Positions 1 through 12,017 of a DNA stretch of 64,000 nt are shown piece by piece. The first letter of the stretch is position 1. Each line of letters begins with the position of its first letter. The notes beneath the pieces were generated by a model. That model did no database searches. It had not been told where the DNA came from and saw only the letters and a program-made list of their open reading frames with translations. A program made the position numbers and the translations under genes. The DNA is from Trueperaceae bacterium (GTDB taxonomy: Bacteria; Deinococcota; Deinococci; Deinococcales; Trueperaceae): contig DASVCN010000002.1 of the NCBI GenBank assembly GCA_036381595.1, forward strand, positions 1-64,000, in the 5' to 3' direction.

Positions 1-14
1 AAACTCTCCAAAAC
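1..14 (-). rRNA. rrs: 16S ribosomal RNA, extreme 5' end (partial)
   Basis: Read on the minus strand, the window begins with TTGGAGAGTTT, which matches positions 4-14 of bacterial 16S rRNA (E. coli UUGAAGAGUUU) in the form seen in Thermus and Deinococcus. The gene therefore starts near base 14 and runs leftward out of the window. Support comes from the position: a near-consensus promoter, leader hairpins and an AT-richer non-coding stretch lie directly upstream. Only about 14 bases are visible, so the call rests on this short match plus context. Confidence 0.72.
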
Positions 15-134
15 AAGAAGAGTCAAAGACTCAAAACCAGGTTCGATGCAAAGCACCACGGCCCCGGTCAAACCGTTCAATTCCATGAGTAAAACGGAAT
101 CAACAAGACCACGCAAACTGGATTATCAAGGTAC

Positions 135-152
135 TCGCGCCGCTTGGCGCGA
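135..152 (-). promoter_or_regulatory. rRNA leader hairpin at transcript 5' end
   Basis: A 7-bp perfect stem (TCGCGCC / GGCGCGA) with a 4-base loop lies at the predicted 5' end of the rRNA transcript. A second short inverted repeat, GAGTC-TTT-GACTC, is at 20-32, just before the mature 16S end. They may act in processing or antitermination. I do not see a convincing boxA. Confidence 0.45.
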
Positions 153-158
153 ATAAAG

Positions 159-188
159 ATTATGCCATCCCTGGATGGAGCCTGTCAA
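159..188 (-). promoter_or_regulatory. Strong rRNA promoter
   Basis: On the minus strand a perfect -35 TTGACA (183-188) is followed by 18 bases and a -10 CATAAT (159-164). The predicted transcription start is near 152, about 140 bases upstream of the mature 16S 5' end. This is the best sigma70-type promoter in the window except for the doxX promoter, as expected for an rRNA operon. The nif3 gene on the other strand starts about 95 bases beyond it. Confidence 0.78.
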
Positions 189-282
189 CTTCCAGCTGAC
201 GTTCCCGTCGCCTGTGGACTCGGGCGCTCCTCCGCCCCGACCGTAAGGGGGCGGCCGAGCCGGCCGGGTTAGGCTAGCTGCC

Positions 283-1035
283 ATGAAGCGCGACGCACTA
301 GTCGGCTGGTTGGACGAATACCTTGCTGTCTCCGCCTACACCGACCCATCTCTCAACGGACTCCAGGTGGAGGGGGCCGACGAGGTACGCAAGGTAGCGG
401 TAGCGGTCGATGCCAGCCTCGAGACCTTCGAGAAGGCCGCCGACACGGGAGCCGACATCCTCATCGTGCACCACGGGCTCTTCTGGGGTTCGCCGATAGC
501 GATCACCGGCATGCACAAGAAGCGGGTGGCCTTCCTGCTCGACCAGGAGATAAGCCTCTACGCAGCCCACATACCGCTCGACGCCCACCGGGAGGTGGGG
601 AACAACTGGGGGCTCGCGACGATCCTGGGGATGGAGGACCTGGAGGACTTCGGTTACTTCAAGGGGAAGCCGATCGGCGTCAAGGGTCGCTTCGCCGAAC
701 CGCGACCACGACGGCTCCTGGCCAACCTCCTGGAGGAGAAGCTGGGGGAGCCGGTGATGGTGCTGGAGGGCGGACCCGAGAACGTCTCCAGTTTCGGCAT
801 CGTGAGCGGAGGGGCCGCGTGGGACGTGGTTACCGCCGCCAACGAGGGGCTGGACGCCTTCCTCACCGGCGAACCGCGTCACGAGGTCTTCCACGAGGCG
901 TTCGAGCGTGGCGTCAATGCCATGTTCGGCGGTCACTACATGACCGAGACGGTGGGGGTGAACCTCCTAGCCGGCAAGATCCGCGACCTGTACGACCTGC
1001 CTGTCGAGTTCATCTATCTGCCCACGGGCCTCTGA
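283..1035 (+). CDS. Nif3-like dinuclear metal-centre protein
   Basis: 250 residues, the usual length of the short form of the Nif3/YbgI family (GTP cyclohydrolase I type 2-like), which folds into a toroidal hexamer with a dinuclear metal site. Metal-ligand motifs are visible: HHGLFW near residue 64 and HIPLDAH near residue 96, plus a GGH near the C terminus. The molecular function of the family is not settled. A -10-like TAGGCT (270-275) sits 7 bases before the ATG and there is no Shine-Dalgarno, so the mRNA is probably leaderless. The stop codon abuts the tmk start, so the two are co-transcribed. Confidence 0.88.
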   Translation: MKRDALVGWLDEYLAVSAYTDPSLNGLQVEGADEVRKVAVAVDASLETFEKAADTGADILIVHHGLFWGSPIAITGMHKKRVAFLLDQEISLYAAHIPLDAHREVGNNWGLATILGMEDLEDFGYFKGKPIGVKGRFAEPRPRRLLANLLEEKLGEPVMVLEGGPENVSSFGIVSGGAAWDVVTAANEGLDAFLTGEPRHEVFHEAFERGVNAMFGGHYMTETVGVNLLAGKIRDLYDLPVEFIYLPTGL

Positions 1036-1668
1036 ATGAGAGGGGTATTCATCGCCTTCGAAGGGCCCGAGGGCGGCGGCAAATCGACGCAGATCGCGCG
1101 CCTGGGCGAACGCCTGCGGTCTCACGGGGTCGAACCGGTGCTCACTCGGGAGCCAGGGGGAACACCGACCGGTGACGCCATCCGAAAGGTCGTACTCGAC
1201 CCCGCACTGGAGGTCTCGCCCCTCACCGAATTCCTGCTCTATAGCGCTAGCCGGGCCCAACATGTGGTTCAGGTTCTGCTTCCGGCCCTCGAGGCGGGAC
1301 GAGTGGTGGTGAGCGACCGATTCACGTCCGCGAGCGTTGCCTATCAGGGAAGTGGCCGTGGTCTGGACCTGGATTTCATAAGAGAGCTTAGCGACCGGGT
1401 AACCGGCGGCCTCAGACCCCACCTCACGGTGCTGCTCGACCTCGACCCGGCCCATGGGTTGGAGCGGATCGTCTCCCGGGGTGACTCGGACCGCCTCGAG
1501 TTGGCCGACCTGGAGTTCCACCAACGCGTACGACAGGGCTTCCTCGAACAGGCCCATCGGGCAGCCGACTGGCTCGTTCTCGACGCGACCCGCCCCGAGG
1601 CGGACCTGGCCGACACGATCTGGAACCAGGTGAGTGGGATGTTGCCGCAGCAGAGAGGAGTGTCGTGA
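1036..1668 (+). CDS. tmk: Thymidylate kinase
   Basis: Phosphorylates dTMP to dTDP in dTTP synthesis. 210 residues, normal for the family. The N terminus has the P-loop FEGPEGGGKSTQ, followed by the TREPGGTP motif and the DRFTSASVAYQG substrate-binding segment. The ATG follows the nif3 stop codon with no gap, and the end overlaps the next gene by four bases (GTGA), so translation is likely coupled across all three genes. Confidence 0.96.
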   Translation: MRGVFIAFEGPEGGGKSTQIARLGERLRSHGVEPVLTREPGGTPTGDAIRKVVLDPALEVSPLTEFLLYSASRAQHVVQVLLPALEAGRVVVSDRFTSASVAYQGSGRGLDLDFIRELSDRVTGGLRPHLTVLLDLDPAHGLERIVSRGDSDRLELADLEFHQRVRQGFLEQAHRAADWLVLDATRPEADLADTIWNQVSGMLPQQRGVS

Positions 1669-2426
1669 TCACCAGGGTCGCTCCGCTGGTGCTGTTGCTC
1701 GCCTGGCTGCTCGTCGCGTGCGCGTCGGCGCCCGCCGAACTCGACGCCCTGGTGCTCGAGCGCCTGCCGCACGACAGCGGTGCGTTCACTCAGGGCCTGC
1801 TGCTGCACGATGGGCTGCTCTACGAGAGCACCGGGCTCTACGGGCGCTCTTCCCTCCGGGAAGTGGACCCGCAAAGCGGGGAAGTCCTGCGCATCCGCGC
1901 CCTCGACCCGGCGCTCTTCGGCGAGGGCCTGGCACTCGTCGAGGACCGACTCATCCAGTTGACGTGGCGATCGGGAACGGCGCTGATCTACGATCTGGAG
2001 ACCTTCGAGCCCGACGGCACTTTCGAGTACGAGGGCGAAGGCTGGGGCCTCTGTTTCGATGGCGAGTCGCTCTGGATGTCCGATGGTTCGGCGACTCTCT
2101 TCGAGCGTGACCCTCGAAGCTTCGAAGTGGTGGACCGGGTCGAGGTCACGCTGGAGGGAGAGCCGGTAACAAGGCTCAACGAGCTCGAGTGCGTGGGCGA
2201 ACACGTGTACGCGAACGTTTGGCAGACGAACGAGATAGTTCGGGTAGTCAAGGAGAGCGGGAGAGTAGACGCCGTGGTCGACGCCTCCGGGCTGCTTTCG
2301 CCGCAGATGCGCGCGGTGCTCTCCCCCGACGCCGTTCTCAACGGGATCGCCTACGACCCGCAGCGCGGGAGATTCCTCCTGACCGGCAAGTTGTGGCCGG
2401 CGATGTTCGTAGTCGAACTCGAGTAG
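1665..2426 (+). CDS. Glutaminyl-peptide cyclotransferase-like lipoprotein
   Basis: 253 residues resembling the plant/bacterial type glutamine cyclotransferase family (a five-bladed beta-propeller that converts N-terminal Gln to pyroglutamate). The N terminus is a lipoprotein signal: about 11 hydrophobic residues followed by LVAC with the lipidated Cys at residue 19. Conserved features include the FTQGL segment near residue 40, the repeated GEGL and GWGLC turns, and the VLNGIAYD motif near the C terminus. The GTG start overlaps the tmk stop. It probably acts outside the cytoplasmic membrane on exported peptides. Confidence 0.85.
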   Translation: MITRVAPLVLLLAWLLVACASAPAELDALVLERLPHDSGAFTQGLLLHDGLLYESTGLYGRSSLREVDPQSGEVLRIRALDPALFGEGLALVEDRLIQLTWRSGTALIYDLETFEPDGTFEYEGEGWGLCFDGESLWMSDGSATLFERDPRSFEVVDRVEVTLEGEPVTRLNELECVGEHVYANVWQTNEIVRVVKESGRVDAVVDASGLLSPQMRAVLSPDAVLNGIAYDPQRGRFLLTGKLWPAMFVVELE

Positions 2427-2452
2427 CCGACGGAACTCCTCTCGCCGCGACG

Positions 2453-2477
2453 AAGGTTGCAACCCGTATGCAACCTT
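2453..2477 (+). terminator. Hairpin after the nif3-tmk-cyclotransferase operon
   Basis: Perfect 9-bp stem AAGGTTGCA / TGCAACCTT with a 7-base loop, 27 bases after the stop codon and followed by a pyrimidine-rich run (CCTACCCTTATCC). It is a plausible terminator although the T tract is weak. Confidence 0.5.
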
Positions 2478-2527
2478 CCTACCCTTATCCTCGCACCACG
2501 GCCATCGGGAGGAGATGCCGAAGTTGT

Positions 2528-2556
2528 GCCCGCACCCCGCCCCCCGCGGTGCGGGC
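2528..2556. terminator. GC-rich hairpin between convergent genes
   Basis: Perfect 9-bp stem GCCCGCACC / GGTGCGGGC with an 11-base loop, lying between the plus-strand cyclotransferase and the minus-strand FmdB-like gene, so it could stop transcription from either side. There is no T tract. Confidence 0.4.
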
Positions 2557-2618
2557 CGACGTTTCGAGGGCCGAACCGGCGTGGGTTCGGCCTGTTCTCT
2601 TCTACCTATTGAGGCCGC

Positions 2619-2927
2619 TCAGTCGCTGCTCTTAACGACCGTCGAAGCGCTGTCACTGGCCGTCTTGCTGCCCTCCGAAGCAGACTTCGATTCGACCTTG
2701 CTTTCGCCCTGCGAGGTCGAGTCGCTCTTGGTGCTGCTCCCGCTGGAGCCGCTCCGCGAGTCGGTCACATAGAATCCGCTTCCCTTGAAGGCTATCCCGA
2801 CCGGCTGGATGAGCCGTTTGATCGGATCGCCCGATTCCGGATGCTCGGTCAGAGCTGGCTCCGTGATCCTCTGTTCAACCTCGAACTTCTCACCCGTCCT
2901 GAGGTTCTTGTAGACATAAACCGGCAT
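2619..2927 (-). CDS. FmdB-like protein lacking the zinc-ribbon cysteines
   Basis: 102 residues from the ATG at 2927, chosen because GGAGG lies 5 bases upstream; an in-frame GTG at 2939 lacks this. The N-terminal ~55 residues (MPVYVYKN..., ...IKRLIQPVGIAFKGSGFYVTD) follow the FmdB/CxxC zinc-ribbon family pattern, whose members normally carry two CxxC pairs. This protein contains no cysteine. The remaining ~45 residues are a low-complexity tail rich in Ser, Lys, Asp and Glu, probably disordered. Function unknown; the loss of the metal site makes zinc binding unlikely. Confidence 0.72.
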   Translation of the reverse strand: MPVYVYKNLRTGEKFEVEQRITEPALTEHPESGDPIKRLIQPVGIAFKGSGFYVTDSRSGSSGSSTKSDSTSQGESKVESKSASEGSKTASDSASTVVKSSD

Positions 2928-3004
2928 GGCATCCTCCACAGCAACGGCGTCCTGGTGGTAGAAAACGCCAGACCCGATTTTACCACCCCTGTTAAGCTGC
3001 CGCC

Positions 3005-4000
3005 ATGTCGCGCGCGTTATCAGTCGGCCAACTGGCAGTCGTGGGAAGCGGCGCCTGGGGCACCGTCATCGCCATCCTCCTCGCGCGTAACGGTCACTCG
3101 GTAGCGCTCTGGTCGCGCCGTGAGGAGCAGGCCAGAGAGATCGAGCGACGTCGTGAGAACGTGCAACGCTTGCCGGGCGTGACCTTGCCGGGACGGGTGC
3201 GGGTCACGTCAGACCTCGCCGAATGCTGCGAGGGAGCCGCCGCCGCTTTCGTGGCGGTGCCGAGTTCGGGCCTGCAGGAGGTCGTAGAGCGCCTGCCCGA
3301 GTTGCCGGCCCTCGTTTCCTGCAGCAAGGGCTTCGCCGGACAGGACATCACCCGGCTGAGCCAACTGCTGGAGCGGGCCCAACCCCATGCGCATGTAGCC
3401 GTGCTGACGGGGCCCAACCTTGCCCCGGAGATCGCCGCCGGTCTCCCTGCCGCTGCGGTCGCAGCTTCAACCTCGGCATCCCTGGGCCAGATGGTCCAGG
3501 CTTGGCTCCAGTCACCTTCCTTCCGCATCTACACCAGTCCTGATCCGATCGGGGCCGAGGTAGGCGGCGCCCTCAAGAACGTCATCGCGCTGGCGGCCGG
3601 CATGTCGGATGGGCTGCGGCTGGGAGACAACGCCAAGGCTTCGATCGTAACGAGAGGCCTCGCCGAGATCGTCCGGCTGGGCAATGAACTGGGGGCCAGG
3701 AGGGAGACCCTGTACGGGCTCGCCGGCTTGGGCGACATGATCGCCACCTGCTCCAGTCGCGGCTCCCGGAATCACCGAGTTGGCGAGATGATCGCCCGCG
3801 GAGCCGACGTCGAAGAGTTACGCTCGAGTGGCCTGACGGCCGAAGGCATCCCGACAGTACGCGCAGTCCACGCCTACGCGGTCGAGCGGGGGGTGTCGCT
3901 GCCGATCGCTTCGGAGGTATACCGAGTGGCCTTCGAGGGGAAGGACCCGAGTCGTGCGATCAGCGACCTGATGACCAGGGCGAGCGGGTCCGAATGGTAA
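3005..4000 (+). CDS. gpsA: NAD(P)-dependent glycerol-3-phosphate dehydrogenase
   Basis: Reduces dihydroxyacetone phosphate to sn-glycerol-3-phosphate for phospholipid synthesis. 331 residues, normal length. The Rossmann motif GSGAWGT is at residues 14-20, the LTGPNLAPEIAAG segment and the catalytic Lys region GGALKNVIALAAG follow, and NAKASIVTRGL and GLAGLGDMIATC complete the family signature. The next gene starts 10 bases downstream on the same strand. Confidence 0.96.
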   Translation: MSRALSVGQLAVVGSGAWGTVIAILLARNGHSVALWSRREEQAREIERRRENVQRLPGVTLPGRVRVTSDLAECCEGAAAAFVAVPSSGLQEVVERLPELPALVSCSKGFAGQDITRLSQLLERAQPHAHVAVLTGPNLAPEIAAGLPAAAVAASTSASLGQMVQAWLQSPSFRIYTSPDPIGAEVGGALKNVIALAAGMSDGLRLGDNAKASIVTRGLAEIVRLGNELGARRETLYGLAGLGDMIATCSSRGSRNHRVGEMIARGADVEELRSSGLTAEGIPTVRAVHAYAVERGVSLPIASEVYRVAFEGKDPSRAISDLMTRASGSEW

Positions 4001-4010
4001 GAGGAGGACG

Positions 4011-4925
4011 ATGAGCACAGCTATCTCGGCATCCGACCTCAGCAAGCGCTACGGGCGCACGGCGGCCGTCGACAACGTAAGCTTCGAAATCGCCAGAGGG
4101 GAGATCGTCGGCTTCCTGGGGCCGAACGGTGCAGGCAAGACGACGACGATGAGGATGCTCGCCGGCCTCATACGCCCCAGCGCGGGCAGCTGCTCGATCC
4201 TCGGCCGTCCCGTCCCCGGTCCAACACTTAGCGAAGTCGGAACGATGATCGAGGAGCCCTCCTTCTACCCCTACCTGAGCGGGCGGGCCAACCTCAGGCA
4301 CGCCGCCCTCCTCCACGGCGGCGTCGACGAACGCCGTATCGACGAGGTGCTGGAGTTCGTGGGGATGGACCGCGCCGCCGTCAAACGCGTGGGGGCCTAC
4401 TCGCAGGGGATGCGCCAGCGTCTTGGCCTGGCGCGCGCTCTGTTGTGGCGACCCGAAGTGCTGATCCTCGACGAACCGACGAACGGTCTCGACCCGGTGG
4501 GCATCGCCGAGGTGAGGGAGATGCTCGACACGGTGGCCCGGCAGGGAACAACGGTGCTCATCTCCTCCCACATCCTCGCCGAGATCGAGAAGGTGGTGGA
4601 GAGGGTACTGGTGATCGAACGAGGACGGCTCCTCTATGGAGGTTCGCTGAGCGGCCTGCTGCGCCGGATCGAAGAACAGCGCGTGGCCTACCTACTCGAG
4701 GCCAGCGACCCGGACCGGCTTGCACGAGCAGTGACCGAACTGGGACTCGAGCACGAGTGGCAGGGCGAGGAGCGACTCCGTGTCTTCGTCCCCGCAGCCG
4801 AGGGCCCGACGCTCATCTCCAGACTGAGCGCCCAAGGAGTGGAACTCCTCGAAGCTCATCGCGAGAGCGACAATCTCGAAGGCGCCTACCTGAAGCTACT
4901 GAGGGAAGATGGGAGGCCGGCGTGA
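4011..4925 (+). CDS. ABC-2 type exporter, ATP-binding protein
   Basis: 304 residues. Walker [10 protein letters not shown] near residue 38, signature YSQGMRQRLGLARAL near 128, Walker B VLILDEPTNGLDP and the H-loop (SSHIL) are all present. The ~90-residue C-terminal extension is typical of the CcmA/BcrA-like class paired with ABC-2 permeases. GAGGAGG lies just before the ATG. The gene overlaps its permease by four bases (GTGA). Substrate unknown; relatives export antibiotics, lipids or polysaccharides. Confidence 0.92.
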   Translation: MSTAISASDLSKRYGRTAAVDNVSFEIARGEIVGFLGPNGAGKTTTMRMLAGLIRPSAGSCSILGRPVPGPTLSEVGTMIEEPSFYPYLSGRANLRHAALLHGGVDERRIDEVLEFVGMDRAAVKRVGAYSQGMRQRLGLARALLWRPEVLILDEPTNGLDPVGIAEVREMLDTVARQGTTVLISSHILAEIEKVVERVLVIERGRLLYGGSLSGLLRRIEEQRVAYLLEASDPDRLARAVTELGLEHEWQGEERLRVFVPAAEGPTLISRLSAQGVELLEAHRESDNLEGAYLKLLREDGRPA

Positions 4926-5884
4926 ACGCATTCGCCCAAGTGATGCGGGCAGAGCTCTTCAAGGCGAAGCGCAAGCGCCGCACCTACGTCGTGAGCGGGC
5001 TCCTCTGGCTCCTGCTGCCGGCGATCATGCTGCTCATCGGGCAGGTCCTGGAGGCGAACCTCAGCGGCTCGTTCATCGACGAGGCCGACGTGGTGAAAAC
5101 CCTGGTGAGCGAACTCGCTTCGCCGTTCGGCATCGCCCGGGCCGGCCTGGTGGGCCCCGCTCTCCTGAGCCCTACCTACTACATCATCGCCATCGCCCTC
5201 TTCGCCGGCTTCCTGGTAGGCGAGGAGAAGTCGCACAACATGTGGAAGACCGTGCTCACGGCTCAGCCGAACCGCTGGGCGGTGCTGGTGGGCAAACTGT
5301 TCGTCGCGATGCTGCTCTTGGGCATCCTCCTGGCCGGCGCGCTCATCTCGGGCGTCGTCCTGGGCAGTGTGGGCACCCTCTTCCTCGAAACCGACTTCAG
5401 CGGCGAGTGGGCTGGACTCGTCCGCCTCTACATCCTCCAGTGGGTCTACTCGGGAGCCGCGGTGATCTTCGCCTTCCTGATGATCTTCCTGGTTCGCAAC
5501 GTCTCGCTGGGAATGGTGCTGGTCTTCTTCGTGCCGGCACTGCTCGAGGGTATCTACTCGATCTACCGGGCGACGATAGGCATCCGCCCGCTCGACCGCT
5601 TCAACGCCGTGTTCCAGGCGCTCCAACTTCAGACCGTGCTCGACAACCTGCCCCGCTACTTCTTCACGTCGAACCTCTACGCCCCGGCCAGGCGGCCTCT
5701 GCTCGAGCTCCTGCCGGTACTGATCGACGAGCCGATGCCGCAGGCGCCTCCCGACCTGGGACCGTTCGCCACCCTCCTTCGCTCCGACCTGACCCTCGCC
5801 CACTCGGGCCTCGTAATGCTCGGCTACGCAGCGGTCTTCTTCGTCGTGCTCGCCTGGCTCTTCACGCGTCGCGACGTCGGATGA
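4922..5884 (+). CDS. ABC-2 type exporter, permease
   Basis: 320 residues from the GTG at 4922, which overlaps the ATPase stop codon; the frame is open much further upstream but that part lies inside the ATPase gene. About six membrane segments are visible (residues ~22-42, ~90-110, ~130-155, ~180-205, ~210-230 and at the C terminus), with a long extracytoplasmic stretch before the last one. The layout fits ABC-2 permeases of the BcrB/NatB type. It forms a two-gene exporter with the upstream ATPase. Confidence 0.85.
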   Translation: MNAFAQVMRAELFKAKRKRRTYVVSGLLWLLLPAIMLLIGQVLEANLSGSFIDEADVVKTLVSELASPFGIARAGLVGPALLSPTYYIIAIALFAGFLVGEEKSHNMWKTVLTAQPNRWAVLVGKLFVAMLLLGILLAGALISGVVLGSVGTLFLETDFSGEWAGLVRLYILQWVYSGAAVIFAFLMIFLVRNVSLGMVLVFFVPALLEGIYSIYRATIGIRPLDRFNAVFQALQLQTVLDNLPRYFFTSNLYAPARRPLLELLPVLIDEPMPQAPPDLGPFATLLRSDLTLAHSGLVMLGYAAVFFVVLAWLFTRRDVG

Positions 5885-5983
5885 TCTGCCGCCGCTTCAC
5901 GCTCGTTGGTCCGAGTCGCTCAGGACCGGGGCGGCCGGGCGTATGTTGAGCCCCTCGGGGGCCGGAGGGAGAATGTTTCGCGG

Positions 5984-9664
<3,681 letters not shown>

Positions 9665-9788
9665 GACGGCGCCGCGCCCGGTTAACGGCTGGTGGGACGT
9701 CGGAAGGACGCGCAGTAGGAGGACCACCATGTGAACACCTCCCCGCGAACGCCGGCTGCTTTGACGTGGCAGATCCTCCGTCCACCGG

Positions 9789-10247
9789 TCAACCAGCATT
9801 AAGAACGCCCCTGCCTCCTAAGATCAGCCAGGCGGTGACTACAAGCCAGTGGAGGGTCACCGGCGGCCAGATCGAGCCGCTTCTGAGGTAGAGGAGCAGA
9901 CAGGCTGCGCCCAGCAGGGTGGTGAGGAGCAGGAAAGCGGGATCGAAGAAGGGGACCGGTGCCCGCAGGAGCAGGCCGGCGAGAGGGTGCACGAGGACGT
10001 AGACGAGCAGGGACGAAGCGCCCCGGCCGAGGACGGCATTTCGAGCGGGTTCCTCGGCAGGGTGGGGATTGAGGAGTACCCGGAAGAACGCTTCCTCGAC
10101 CAGGGACGGGAGCAGGAAGACCCGCAGCGCCAGGGCCAGCAGCGAGACTGGCGAGCCCAGTGCGGTATGGGGATCGACCAGTCCGGCGCCGAGCGCCAGG
10201 GGCCAGGCCACGAGCAGGTAGAAGACCCCCACCGACAGAGTGAACAA
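9789..10247 (-). CDS. CPBP-family intramembrane protease
   Basis: At least 152 residues with about four membrane segments. The glutamic-protease motif EExxxR is visible as VEEAFFR (Glu51, Glu52, Arg56), followed by a conserved His in VYVLVHPLAG and the third motif LHWLVVTAWL. The family (CAAX/Abi) includes prenyl-protein proteases and bacteriocin-immunity proteins; the substrate here is unknown. The start is uncertain: the TTG at 10247 has no ribosome site and the frame stays open to ~10322, where the residues (IVGLAAWRLRAAFRG) look coding, so translation may begin further upstream at a rare start codon. Confidence 0.72.
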   Translation of the reverse strand: MFTLSVGVFYLLVAWPLALGAGLVDPHTALGSPVSLLALALRVFLLPSLVEEAFFRVLLNPHPAEEPARNAVLGRGASSLLVYVLVHPLAGLLLRAPVPFFDPAFLLLTTLLGAACLLLYLRSGSIWPPVTLHWLVVTAWLILGGRGVLNAG

Positions 10248-10435
10248 CCAGTCGCCGGGTCGGGGCCCGCGGAAGGCCGCCCTCAGCCTCCAGGCCGCCA
10301 GTCCGACGATTCTCCTAACCAGCTACGATCCCCCCTCGCCATCACGATCCTGCCCCGAAGGCAGGTCTCGGTCACTCTCTCTCGATTCACGCCTGGAGGT
10401 ACTCGCTGACCTCCGGCTTCGGGTATAACCGGGGC

Positions 10436-11200
10436 ATGGAGTGGATCTCGTCACCCGAAGCCTGGATCGCCCTGCTCACTCTTACTGTCCTCGAGATAGT
10501 ACTGGGCATCGACAACATCATCTTCATCTCGATCCTCTCCGGCAAGCTCCCCAAGGAGCAACAGTCCCGCGCCCGGACGCTGGGTCTGGCCGCGGCGATG
10601 ATCATGCGCATCCTGCTGCTCCTCTCGATCGCCTGGATCATCGGTCTGACGCGTCCGCTCTTCGAGATCTTCAGCTTCGAGGTCTCAGGTCGCGATCTGA
10701 TCCTCCTTGGTGGCGGCCTCTTCCTGCTGGGGAAGGCTACCCACGAGATCCACGACAAACTCGAGGGGGAGAGCAGTTCCGAGGTCGCCCGCGTCGTCCC
10801 ATCGTTCGTGGGCGTGATAGTTCAGATAATGCTGCTAGATATCGTCTTCTCGCTCGACTCGGTGATCACCGCCGTGGGCATGGCCGAGGACCTCATGGTC
10901 ATGATCATCGCGGTCGTGATCGCCGTGGGCATCATGCTGGTGGCAGCTGGTCCGATCTCGGAGTTCGTGGAGCAGCACCCGACGGTCAAGATGCTGGCAC
11001 TCAGCTTCCTGCTGCTCATCGGCATGTCGCTGATAGCCGAGGCGTTCGGACAGCACATACCCAAGGGCTACATCTACTTCGCGATGGGTTTCAGTGTCTT
11101 CGTCGAACTGCTGAACCTGCGAGTGAGGAGCAAGGAGGCGCCGGTCAAGCTGCGGGGGCCGTACGGGGAGTCCGCGGCACCCGAGAGCGGTCAGGACTGA
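10436..11200 (+). CDS. TerC-family integral membrane protein (short form)
   Basis: 254 residues with about seven membrane segments. Acidic membrane motifs of the family are present: EIVLGIDNIIFI near residue 20 and DIVFSLDSVITAVGM near 138. TerC proteins are implicated in metal (Mn2+) export or supplying metal to exported enzymes. A TATAAC -10 element (10424-10429) lies 6 bases before the ATG, suggesting a leaderless mRNA. Unlike the second terC gene at 35889, it has no riboswitch upstream. Confidence 0.88.
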   Translation: MEWISSPEAWIALLTLTVLEIVLGIDNIIFISILSGKLPKEQQSRARTLGLAAAMIMRILLLLSIAWIIGLTRPLFEIFSFEVSGRDLILLGGGLFLLGKATHEIHDKLEGESSSEVARVVPSFVGVIVQIMLLDIVFSLDSVITAVGMAEDLMVMIIAVVIAVGIMLVAAGPISEFVEQHPTVKMLALSFLLLIGMSLIAEAFGQHIPKGYIYFAMGFSVFVELLNLRVRSKEAPVKLRGPYGESAAPESGQD

Positions 11201-11282
11201 GGCCCTTCACTGGGGGCGGTGCCTTCGAGCCCTGAGTCCGGTCTGGCCGACCTGCAGAGACGACAAGAACCGTCAACCGAGG

Positions 11283-12017
11283 CTAGAGGATACCGTGGAG
11301 GTACTCACCGATGCCGGCTCGTATGGGCATGAAGTAGATGTTGCCGCCGTGGGTCTCCACGAAGGTGAGCGCATCCTTCGCCAGTCGCCGGTTCCATTCG
11401 AGGGTCGGTTGGAAGCCGGCCGGGAAGACGGCCCGGTTGCGCGTCTGCCAGTAGCGCCGGGAGCGCATGCTAAGCACGCTCGTCACGCCCCAGAAGACTT
11501 CGATACCAGCCAGTTGTTCGGCGTATACCTCCATCAGCCGCACGTCGAAGAACGGTTGGGTGAATAGCCCGATGGCGCCGGCTTCCAGCTTCTGGTCGGC
11601 GTAGGTGCGCTCGGCCAGCATGCCTTGCCGGTACGGGTCGAAGGCGGCGTAGAGCGCGAGCGATGGATGCTCGCGCCGGAGCTTGCGGATCAGATCCAAG
11701 GTGCTCGTCGCGTAGACCCGTCGCGACATGTCCGCAGGCACGTCGCCGGCCACCACCAGCGCCTCCTCAACCCCGCCGCACTCCAGCTCCCTGGCAGCGG
11801 CCACCGGCCGCTCGAGGTCGACGTCGATCGCCCGCAGGTGGGGGATCACCCGGTCGACGCTCTCCCTGGCGGCACCGCAACTCTGCCAGCTCCTCAGCTC
11901 GAAACGGCTGATGTCGGGGATGTTGACGGTGTCGACGCGGGGCAAACTTTCCACCTCGGCGAGCTGAGCCCGCAGGTCGGTTTCGTTCCGTGGCACAAGC
12001 TCTATCGAGATCCGCAC
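11283..12017 (-). CDS. Methylenetetrahydrofolate reductase-like protein
   Basis: 244 residues, about 50 shorter than typical MetF. Segments align with the MetF TIM barrel: Glu6 in ISIELVP (the catalytic Glu28 region in E. coli), GDVPAD near residue 90, and FTQPFFD near 150 (the folate-binding Gln). The expected role is NAD(P)H reduction of 5,10-methylene- to 5-methyl-tetrahydrofolate, the substrate of the MetH encoded 1.6 kb away. Divergence and short length leave room for a different folate-linked role. The GTG start has TACGAT (12024-12029) 6 bases upstream and no Shine-Dalgarno. Confidence 0.75.
   Translation of the reverse strand: MRISIELVPRNETDLRAQLAEVESLPRVDTVNIPDISRFELRSWQSCGAARESVDRVIPHLRAIDVDLERPVAAARELECGGVEEALVVAGDVPADMSRRVYATSTLDLIRKLRREHPSLALYAAFDPYRQGMLAERTYADQKLEAGAIGLFTQPFFDVRLMEVYAEQLAGIEVFWGVTSVLSMRSRRYWQTRNRAVFPAGFQPTLEWNRRLAKDALTFVETHGGNIYFMPIRAGIGEYLHGIL

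Noticed and set aside
38-60. tRNA-like GGTTCGATGC segment near the left edge
   Set aside because: No acceptor, D or anticodon stems can be paired around it; it lies in the 16S leader.
5885-5983. Cobalamin riboswitch before metH
   Set aside because: The gap is only 99 bases and lacks the B12-box; the aptamer needs about 200 bases.
10330-10435. A second yybP-ykoY riboswitch before the first terC
   Set aside because: Neither GGGGAGTAGC nor GCGAGACC is present; instead a TATAAC element lies six bases before the ATG, leaving no room for a leader.
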